A stretch of 64,000 nt of DNA, from NCBI GenBank assembly GCA_034670405.1, contig JAXDDX010000051.1:1587501-1651500 (forward strand). The letters are read 5' to 3'. The stretch is from Hoplostethus atlanticus (lineage: Eukaryota; Chordata; Actinopteri; Trachichthyiformes; Trachichthyidae). Positions within the stretch are counted from its first letter, which is position 1; each line of letters begins with the position of its first letter. The position numbers and the translations under genes are program-made. The notes beneath the pieces are model-generated. The model worked only from the letters and a program-made list of their open reading frames with translations. It had not been told where the DNA came from and searched no databases. Below, piece by piece: positions 24,207 to 35,700 of this stretch.

Positions 24207-26731
24207 CTGAGACACAAAGGAGATCCCACTGAAGACTGTCACAGCAGATTCATTTGTGTCACAAAACTCCATAGGTCACCTAGGTCACTACGCATGTCAG
24301 TACTGTTGGACAGCAGAAACATCAACACCAAAGCTGAAATACACACAATTAAAAAACATGACAATACTGTCACAAACATATACGAAAAAATAAGGTTAAA
24401 AAAAATGACATAATAAAAATATTGATGTTGGGCGTCCTGATGGCCTCGAGTCAAGTAATGGGTGTCCAATGCAATTGCCCGGCATGCTATTATATATCTG
24501 TCTAGTCACTTTTAGCGCAAAAGCTAATAAACCACTTTCTTTAATAATAAAAATATCTAATTACTGTATTTTCCACTGACTGACAAAGGAATTATTCAGC
24601 ATTCCTGAAGTGAGGACAAACTCTGGAGATTACAGAGGCTAATTTCACACCAAACCTCATGATCTCTCATCAAGATGATACAGGGATGAAAGAATCAACT
24701 GTTTTTAGATCATGATGTCACATCCTTAGCTCATTATTTCAAACCCCTTTGTTTTGCTGATAGGCCTGCCTGCCCCTAACACCATGTAAGGACAAACAGT
24801 GGGGCCCGTGGTGATTAAGGCATGGTGAGGACAGTATGGTGGTTGAGATGGGCCTAGACGTAATTTGACTGGCACCGATCTGACTGGGCGATAGGGAAGG
24901 AAGCCCCAGCCCAATTCTCTTTGTTCTTGTCTGGAAACTCTGACCGCCGTTTCCGTCTCGCTCTGAATTATCGGCCAACAGACTCAGTGTGACCAGGCCT
25001 GGTGGGGAGAGGGATGGAGGCAAGGAGCAATAGGAGGGACGGTTTGGTTGTTCAATATATGGCTGCAAAGTGACACATACAATTCAATGTTACAGTATTA
25101 TAACACTTATATATTGCTATTATTTGAGTGATTGGTCAGGGGCCCGATTCATAAAAGTGCTCTTAAGATTGATCTTAAAGTTACCTAAGAAGACATTTTA
25201 GGAAGTTCTTAAAATATTATTAAATTCAATTCCCCCAATATTTTCTCCAGATTAGTCTCCTCCCTTATGAACTTATCCTGGTCCCTTACTTAAGAACTTC
25301 TCCAATATGGCCTACCTAGCAACTGTGATGTAAACAAGCATAATAAAACATTTATTTTCAGTCATTTTAATAATAATGTTTGACGAAATGAATACTCTGC
25401 CAGCTACAGCAATATAACCTTTGTTGGTTTGAACATTTAAACACATATAATTCAAACCTTTAATAACCAACTTCTGCGGTCCAACAGATAGTAGCTAAGC
25501 TTAACAATAAAATGGTAAGAATGTCAGTAAGAGATGATTTTGGTGGTTCCCCCTAGCGTAACATGTACAAAGTAAGCCGACGAGCGAGCCAATTACACAA
25601 AAAGTCAGTGTAGTCCTTTAGTTACTCACATAGTCATGGTGGTCAGCAGCACCTGTAGGGAAAGCAACACAGATTCAGTGTGTGCGTGTTTCCTGTTCTT
25701 TCATTTGTCTCCCTCCTAACGGCATTCAGTAGTGAGCTGGCACTATTCATTAGGTTGTTTCACAGTTACGATGACGGGGCTGACCTTGCTGACTCACCCA
25801 TTGTTTCACCCTAGAAAGCATGAAGTGCCACCAAGTTCTGCCCCTGCCCTCTGAATCAATACTTAGCCTATCCCAACTCAGTCTGGGAGATAGAAAGACA
25901 TACTTTTCAACAAGGATTCTTTATCCGTTTTGAATAGGGAACATTATGTCTCCGATGGGCTGCTTGATAGACACATCCAGCATCTGGCTCGGGTTCTAAT
26001 AACAGGAAGTTCCTGCTAGCAGTAACAGGATATAGTCACCCTCTGTAGCTGGCCTGGGGACTCTGGCTATAGAAAACTTCCTTTGATTGGTAATGTGACT
26101 TCTCACCTTGGAAAATGATATTCACCATGACCCAAAAGTATCATTAATGTCTACAAGTCACAATAAAGGGATAGTGGTTAAATCTAGTATGTGTTAAAAA
26201 GATGTTTAACTCACCACATGGAGAGTTTTGGAGCTCACTGTATACAGTGTCTGTGCCTTTTCTCAGTGGAACTGTTAAATACAAAAAGCAGCAAAACATT
26301 ATCCTGCTTGAACATCAAAGGACAAAGTTTGCACTGCAACCATAGATACTATTTATTTGTTTGATTTATCATTAACAGAAATGTCAAGTTAAGCGGGCGG
26401 TTGTCAAATAGCGTAACTGGCATCTCCAGCCCACAGGGACCTCAAGCACAAGACCATAACGGAGAGGGGCGGCTGGTATCAGAAACCAGCCTGGCAATTA
26501 GCTCAAGCCTTCCTGTTTACAAGCTCTGCGATGTTTCTGGAAGCCCTATCAACCTGGAGACGTCTTAATTATGGGTAATTAGGCCCCTCCCAGGAAGTGT
26601 TGCTGTCTTATCAACAATACAGGAATGTTGGCAAAGCAAAATGGTTTTGGCAATGAGAAGGGGAGAATGTGCAGGATAGTAAAAAAAAACAGGCAGAAAG
26701 AAACTAGACACACTATTTCAGGTGTCAGCCA

Positions 26732-26781
<50 letters not shown>

Positions 26782-29700
26782 GTAACCTCTAGCAGGATCT
26801 GTTGGCTGGGGATGCACTACTTCAGTGTACTCCACATCAGGCTCATTGGACGCCAGACTACTCTCCTCATCGCTGGCTGCATCAAGTACATGAGCAAAAT
26901 TCTCACACACACAATAAACACACTAAAACACCAGTATGACTTCTGTTTCTTTCAGTTAAGTCCAGTATTTTCCAGTGACTACTTTCTATATTTTCAGTTT
27001 ACAGCTATAACAGACTTTAGTGGTACTTTACAATGGATGTTACCTTCTACAAATGCTTTACAGACTGATAACACTTTAACAACAATCAGTAAAGCTCTCT
27101 CTACTCATCTGGAGCTCAGTGGGTAGGTAGAGCATGGCACTAACACTGCCGGGGTTAGAGGTATGACTCCCACTGGGTGCTTTGGATAAAAGATTCCACC
27201 AAATAGCAAATCTATTATATTATAAATGATATCTATTATATTATGCCCTCTGCAACTCACCTGCATGAGGTGGCCTCTCGCTCCACACACTGGTTGCTGC
27301 TCTGTCCACCCTCACTACAAGACAGACAGAGACACAGACAGAGATAGACTTCAGGTCATGATAAGGTAGAGAATGTAAGAGCAACACATATTTTAATGTG
27401 GTCTTAAAGAATCTGCAAACATACCTTGGTACCTAGGTAACACAAACTGTAAAATCAAGCAATAAATTATAGATCGATAAGTATCAATACCACCTGTCAG
27501 CAATCTAGCAGATATCAGTAATCTTCTTAATTCTTGTTCTTGTTATTAAGTCTGATGTTACGGATACATCGAAAAGCAAGAGTAATATTAATAATGGATT
27601 CATCTTCAAGAGAGTAATGTCTAAATAGAACTTGTTACTCGAGTAAGACACTTTCTTTGTAGCAGACCTCGCCACAGTGGCCCATAGTGGAGGCTGCATT
27701 GCTCTCAGATCAAAAAAAGTAAGGAGCAGATTTCGAGTCTTTGTCTGGCATAACCCAGAAATCTTCCACTGCCTCATGCACAACGGGCCACTGTTAATTC
27801 AGCAACAGCTGCACAGTAAGTGCTGGCAAAAACAACTTCCCAACCCTTAATGTAATCTCACATCGAGCTCTACCATGGCCTAAGTGATTCATTTCCTCCA
27901 CCTGCTGCATGCATTCAAACCGGCCTGGTCTGAAACAAAATAAGTCCCACCCCACTATAATCCCTTCAGTCAACACCCCCCCCACCCCCTTTCACCTTCT
28001 CCAACATGCTTAGTGCCAACATAGGAAGTTTCTTGCAGACTCCATTGTTTCAAAATTTTCAAGGAAGTCTCTTTTGTGCATTCCTTTTTAGGAAATGAGT
28101 CTTGACTTTATGGCATGCTGGTAATCTTGTATTGGACATGCGCTTATGTAAGTACCACTGTCCTAGGCATAGTACATACATAATCATACAAATAAAATAC
28201 ATATAAACAATCAGAAATATGTGCTTGGATTTATATTGTGTTAGTGCTATATCAAATTGAAACTTGGCTCCAGAGGCGATATACTAGTATAAACCTACTG
28301 TAGCCTGAGCAAAATGAATGGTACTGACACACTGCTAAATAAAACCAACTTCTTTATTCTACAAGTGCTTCTTTCAATTAGTCAAGGGATCAACCAAAAA
28401 TATATACACACATTTCTACTGATGTTGATAAAATGTATATACAAATCAATCTCTCATCAAGGGCATATAAACATGCACATCAGACAAATAAGAGTAGTTG
28501 TAACAGCACAGGACATGCAATCAGACAGACAGACATGCCGAATGAAGTAACAAAGACATTCATGTTAATTATTATAAACTCAAAGCCCATCTAGACTGCA
28601 GGAGGAGGGGAGAGGGAGCAACGGGTCCTGGTTCACACCTTATTGCAACAAGCCCCTCCGTGTCACCTTGTGCTTTCAGAGTGTAGAGCTCAAAACTCAT
28701 CAGTGAAGGAATCTTTTCAATCTTTTCTTTGCAACAGTTTTAAAAAAAAATCCATTTTAAGTCCCTCCCATTGCAGGGTTGTCTACACTGTTGCTGGGAT
28801 ACTGTAGCTGCTCCTGTTGCTGATGTCAGCAGGAAGTGATGCCACACTATCTCGCGTCCCATTGGTCACTCTCCCCTCTGTGCCATCATAGCGTGCCGCT
28901 GCGTCTGCAAGAAGATGATAATGGGCGCTCTAAGCAGTTGTTTGCGTTACTTGACAAACAATCAGTGCCATGTACCATGACTCACTTATGAAGTAGCATC
29001 TTCCTGCACAAACACGCTACCTTGTACCTAGGAATGTTTATTTTAGGTGGTGAAACCTACAGAAATTGCAATCTAGGAACATAATTTTTTCCTGCCTCTG
29101 CAGAACGTATTTAGGAACACATACATGCAAACATCCAGAACACACACATTTATTATGCTCAAACACACAGACATGTCAACTCACACACGTACAAGATATC
29201 TACAACTGGAAAGCAACATGGACAATTACATGACCAAAGCTAGTCACTACAACATGACCCCTGCATGCATATTAGAACATGTATCATGGGAGTGAGTATG
29301 GGTTGCTATGGCTACAACAAAAAACATGCTATGGCTTTTGAGTCGAGGGATGTATTGATACCAATGACTAATGGCTGTTAAGGTATGACTCATGACAACA
29401 GTCAGTGGTACACAGGAGAGTAGTAAAACCAAGCTACCTGTGGCTGCGTTATAAACCTCTGTGTCGTGGGTTAGAGTCACTGTTAAAGAGTCATCTGATT
29501 TAGGGCTCGAAGGCTTTCTGAGAAATGGTGAAAATAAAGTCAACTCATGCAGTGGCAAAGTGGGGGAGAATTTATCAAAACAGACAGATATATGTCACTC
29601 CAAAGTTGGAAGTTGTTTTCCTCCCTTACTAAATGGAGTTAGAACTAAATCTCTTTTTGACATTAATTATCTACTTAAAGGCTATAAAATTGACCAAACA

Positions 29701-32700
29701 AAACTAATACAGCACTATTATAGACCCCTAACCTCCTCCTAGCCAGCTAACACAACTACACCCACTTATCTACAATATCTGTCATATTCAGAGGAAGCAA
29801 GTAATCAAGCCAACTCACACTGACAATTCAGTAGCCGCTTCTCTTTTACCTACGATAAGAGAGAAGAGGTGAGAAGAGGAGAAAAAGAGGAGGAGGAGGA
29901 GGAGGAAGGTTGGTTTTCATACATAGTTAGACATGAGGGGGCTGTGTTGCTGGAGGACTGTAGGTCTCTCTACCTCTCTTGGCTCTGAAGCGCAGCACAA
30001 ACAGCAGCACCAGCACCGCCACTACCAGCAGACAGGACGCCACGATGACCCCTTTCTTCCACATCGCCATGCGCACTTCAGAGGGGAGGAGAGACAGATA
30101 GAGAAAGTGTGAGATAGAAAGTACGATAACAGAGGGTGTGAGAGAATGACACAAACGAACAAAAAAACAAGGGGAAAGCAGGAGAATAAATGAAAGCGGT
30201 AGTCGGTGTCTTACTCAAGGACACTTCAACAGGATGGACGCTTGCTGACATGGGAGTCTCGCTACTCACTATGCCACACTGCTGCCTGAAACATATGCTG
30301 GGAAAGTGAGCATGAAAGTGTGAGTACACGTTATCTCACCATCTATGGTGACCAACTGGCTGCGGACGACATTGTTGGCGTGGTTGATGGCCTCGCAGTA
30401 GTAGGTCCCGCTGTGCTCGCTGCCCAAATGGGGGACCACGTAATGCATGCTGGCCTGGTTGGTGGTGGTGGAGGACAGCGGCTGGGTGTTACCACTGCGG
30501 TACCACTTAAAGGTGACCGGAGGCGTGCCCTTAATGCCACATATCAGGTAGAGATCATCTCCCTCAGCGATGTCTGCCAAGTCAGGGAGGACGGTCAAAG
30601 TTGGCTGCGACAGGGGCACTGGGAGAATGAGATGGACAAGCAGAGATGAGATGAGCAGGTCCAATACTGTCTCCATTAAAAACATAACTATTAGGACTAG
30701 AGGACTTCATCAAACAGCCTCCTTAGCTTTATGACATTTTCAGAGCAAAGTAACATAAGAAGTGTGATGGGGAACAAAAAAAAAATATTGTGTGTCCTGT
30801 TAAGAACACAGCAAATCTTCCCAGTGAGAATAAGTGTTATATCATTATATCACCACATTGGTATATTTGATAGTTCTATCAAAATCAAGGCATATCAAAA
30901 CTATACCCATCCATACTGCAATAAACAAGCTTGAAATCTCACCTGTAACAGTTGCGTTGAGTCTTTTACTGCGTAGGCCTTTCTTATGCTGACTGTTCTC
31001 CGCCTTACACATGTACTGTGATATTTCATCAGGGTGTTGGATGGTGACAGTGAAGAGGGCTAGCCGATAGGGCGGCTTGACAGTGGTCGTATTTAACAAG
31101 TCATATTCCCTCCACAGGGTGTAGTTTATCGGCAGGCTGCCTATGTCCGACTGACAGTGGATCTGGAAGGGCCTTCCCAGAATCACCCTGCCTACCACTG
31201 ATATTTTTGGCTCAGAGACAGAGACTGAAGGGAAGGGAAAGAGAATACAATTAAACCGTGGGACACATTTGGTGTGTGAAAGGCAACGTGAATGGGGACC
31301 CAAAACATTTCTCTCAAAACGACATCGAAGCCTTTGCATTTATCTCCTTTGATTTCGAGAGGAATGCTTTGAGTTGATTGAATCCTATGAAGCAAATAAT
31401 TTAAGGCCCAGTTATCTGCGTCTAAAAATCTGCACTCATTCCATTTTTCGAAAAACAGAGAATTCTAGTTGAAAATCGTGAAAACACTGAAAATCGTATT
31501 AAGTAGGCTTACCTTTGGGACGAATGGTTAGGGTTTTACTGCGCTTCACGATGCCCTTGGCTTGAGCTGCACACGTATAGTTAAAATCATTTTTCAGGGT
31601 TTTGCCAGAGAACACTCCAAGCTCCCTGCTGGTGATCAGTTGGCTTTCCAGTGGATCAATAGTGTAAGTCACCTCTTCCCTGCGGAGTCTCTCAGAGGCA
31701 TAGCTTTCACTTCTGCAAGTTAGCTTCATTTCATCCCCTTGAAAGACCTCAGCAGGAGACACTGTCAGTGTGGGGACTGAAAACAGCTCTGCGGGTTGGA
31801 GGAAAACAACAAAACTACTTGTCAACTGCTTAATGGAGAATCATCTGCACTGCAAATACTACACAGCCTGATATTATATATATAGTGAATATTGCAATAC
31901 ACTGTAATACAGTTGCAATTGTCAGTATCATTATATAACTCATTACTGACCTGCAAGCACAAACACATATATAAACAAGTATGAAATATGTTCAATCATC
32001 AATACTTTTAAGGTTAAAAAGCAACATTTCTTCCAGACTGATATCAGTGGTAGAGCCCAGGTTGATTCATACAGTGTTGCTAGATAAGCACACACACACA
32101 AAGCTGATCTTTCTCCAATCCACTCACCAGTCACTGAAACCGTTTTTGTGGAGACTTTGACCACATTTCCCGTTTCTACTCTGCACTCAAACTCCCCAGA
32201 ATTCTTTGCCAGTGCAATCATGCTGTGGTTGACTTTGGTGAGTCCATTGCTGAGGAGTTGGGTCCCCTGGCTCAGGTAGAGGTTGACACTTTCAGAGTTG
32301 TACTGAAAGTTCCTGACGGTGCAGGAGATTTTCAGCTGGTCCCCCTCATAGATCTTCTGTTGTGGGATGATCTCAAGAACCGGTGTGATGGAAAGCTCTG
32401 AGGAGACGAAATGATGCAAAGAAGGACTGAGATGATGGGGGGGGGAAAGATCCCTGACTCAGGTGTGGTTTGTTGAATGTGATAGAAAAGAGAAATTTCA
32501 ATGCGCTGAAATTACCTTTGACTGACACCATGATGCTGTTGCTTTCCTTGGACTTGATGGAGTCGGGCGTTATTAAGACGGTGTAGTCACAGTGAATTTT
32601 GTGGATGCTGGCGCTGCTGAAATGAAGCTTGGTCTCCACCTGGTTGGAGTTGACTCGGTCTTCATGGATCTCCTTGGAGTCTACATAGAAGTAGAAGATG

Positions 32701-35700
32701 ATGGAGCCCATCTCTTCAGGGGCAGTGCATCTGGCTATTACCTCCTCTCCCTCACGTAACACGCCCTTATTGAGGTGTAGCACTGGTGTTGCTAGGCCTG
32801 GAAACACAACATGTTAGGAGTGCAATTAGTTTCATTCCAAAACATTATAGATCTGTTTTTGGAGACAAATTGTTAAAAAAAAGACAACAACAAAAAAAAA
32901 CCTGATTGTATTATCCGTCTTTAACTAAGTAGAAGGCACTCAGAGAGCACAAACCTCCAATGCTGAACAATTCTCCAACTTACTGCTACACCCAAAGACA
33001 TCATTCCTATGGCTAAAACTTTGCTAAATAGATTTCTTGACCTTGCAAACATAACCTTAGGATTTGGACTATTACTATTACTACTATCTATGTTAGTTTC
33101 ATAGTTATGACTAAAAAACAACAATTGTCTAATGGCAGAAATTACAGATCTGGATCGCCACAAAAATCTAAACCACCAAAATCTGTCCACCAAATATCAT
33201 GGATGTCCATTCATGAGTGTTTGAGATATTCTGCTGCCAGGAGTGAGAACATCCAACCTCGTCGCTAGAGGTAATAACTCCAATAATATCTATAATAATA
33301 TTTACTTTAATCCAAGACAGTATGTATCATATTTTCAAAAAACAGTTGATTTCTCTTCTTGAAATAAAACTCCTCACGTGTTGTAACCTCTTATCTGCCT
33401 CTCAGATCGGAGAAGAACTCATTCATGTTCCCGTGGGGCTTCAACACCAACCAACACCAACCTGTCACTGTGAGCTTCTTGGCGTCGCTGTGCATCGTTT
33501 TGCCCTCAATGTCGATCTTGCACTTATATTTGCCAGTGTTGGAGACTCTGGCCTCGGGCAGCGGGTACAGAAGGTCCTCCGAGCTGCTGGTGGTCTTGGT
33601 GTAGACCTTGATGCTGTCCTTGAATATAGTGTAAGCGCGACTCAAGGCTTGTTGCCCTGAGCTGCTGACTATCACCTGGCATCTCACAGTCACATTGGTG
33701 TCCCGACTCACATTAGTACTGGGCTCGATGGCCAGGCTGATGTGTCTTATAGTGAATGCTGGGGAGGAGTTCAAAAGAAATCAAAATTAGACCTTCTCCT
33801 AAACTTATTAAACTGTTGTGTGCTCTCTCATCAGTCATGAACCATTCCTATGAATCTGTGTACTTGCCATGTACTCCTGCATCATGTTGTCTCTCATAAA
33901 AGCTTTGGCTGCTGCACTGACAAAGAATGGGAAACTGACTTTGCAACCTCGTAACGCTTGAGCTTTTACATCCACCAAAAGATTCATTACATTGTTGTGT
34001 GAGAATTTCTCAGCCAGGAAACGGTTTTCCCGGGTGAGAATCAGGAAGCTGATGCGTTACCGTGGAACCGGTGGTACCGCATGGTGAGTCTCATACATTT
34101 ATCCACACATGAAGCAATGCTCATCTCTATGGCAGGCAGAGAGGTTCTCTTTCCATCCATTCAATCTTTGTGTTCGTCACCTATCAAAACACAGGCTCTG
34201 ATGTAACCAGCCCTATGCTAGACACACCTACATAGAAACTTAGATTGCATGTTAGAGGAAGAGGGGGTGGGTGAGAGCAGGGATGACATTGATGTTATCA
34301 AGTCACCACGTCCGGTCACAGATGCTGACCGCTGATGAGAACTACACTCATCTACACCGCCCCTGTATCTACACATAGGCTTACATCTAGCTCACATTAT
34401 AGCGCCCAATCATTTCCAACCTCACTACTGGTCTCAACAACGACAGGCTGAAGGGACGGCTGACCCCGCTGGCTTCTGAATGCAGCAGCTACAGGGGTTT
34501 TCTCTTGGTGACACAGTCAGGAGTCTTAGTTGTACCGCAGCCTCATGAGTCATTCTCATTCTCACTCATATTTTCTAGCAAAACCATTTGAAATGCACTA
34601 TTCATGGGACTGGCATGGCTCTCTTTTAGGCTGCTTTTCATTTGTCAGCCTGGATTAACTCATAATGGCCACACGTGAACACCAAAGAGCTTTTATAATC
34701 ACCTGCGTACAGGCCAACCCACAAACTGGAAAGTCTAGTCAGAGTGTTATATGCCTGCATGCTCCAACTGCCTCTTCATGGGAAACCACTCCCAACCCAT
34801 GAATCACAGTATTTCAAATGGTCATGTCGCAAAAATGAATGAATGAAAAGAAAAATTATTCATTCAATGGAGCCAGATGCAACCCAGGAGGAGGTTGTTC
34901 ATCTACACACATCTAGAATCAACTGTCCAAGACCAAAGGAGCAACATGATCCTGATCCTCACTCCAGCATCACAAAATCAGAGACAAAAGTTGCTTTAAA
35001 CGTGACAAAATATAGTTGTTAGTTTCTAGGAAAGTGCCTACACACAGAAGGCATCTGTACACCCACATCAAGCTGCTGCCCCACCAGATCGGCCATATGG
35101 TCCCGTCCTGGAGACAACAGGCCGGCGTGACTTAGAAGCCCAGTTTGGGGGGCTCTCTGGGGGGAGGCCCAGTAAACAAACCCCCAAAAAAAAAGAGGAA
35201 GGAAAAGCACTTTGTTAGACAAACAGGCCTGGAGACCTATGGTCATTTCAGACTGCCGAATCTGATCCACACCCAGCATCATTCAGCAGGACCTGCGTGG
35301 CTGATGATGAAAAGAATCAGGCACAGTGAACTAGAGATAGTTACATGCTGAGCACTGAAAGGAGATGAGATAGAGAATTGAGGGTGGATGAGGGTGGGTG
35401 CCCTCTAGGGAGGGTGCCCTCTATTTTATGCAGAAATAATGATACATCCTCGTTGAATTAGGGGAAAAATAATACAAATAATAGCATTCAATAACCACTC
35501 TCCACCAGTCCCTTTGTTAACCACGAGCAAAGTGTTCTAAAACATCCAGTCTGATGGAAATAACAACGTAGAAAACACAACAAACAGAACCATAAAATGC
35601 ATCTCTCAAAATAGGGGCCCTTACTTCCAGCACAGACCGGCTAATTTGGGCCAGGCTCAGATAAGGCCTCCATCTCCACTGGATCTGGCCTAGCTGACTC

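Noticed and set aside
26722-27126. 134-codon plus-strand frame over the GT microsatellite
   Set aside because: It starts in the GT repeat and reads antisense through the pecam1 ITIM exon; no splice or homology support.
27113-27180. tRNA gene
   Set aside because: Same reasoning: a SINE head followed by the standard SINE body.
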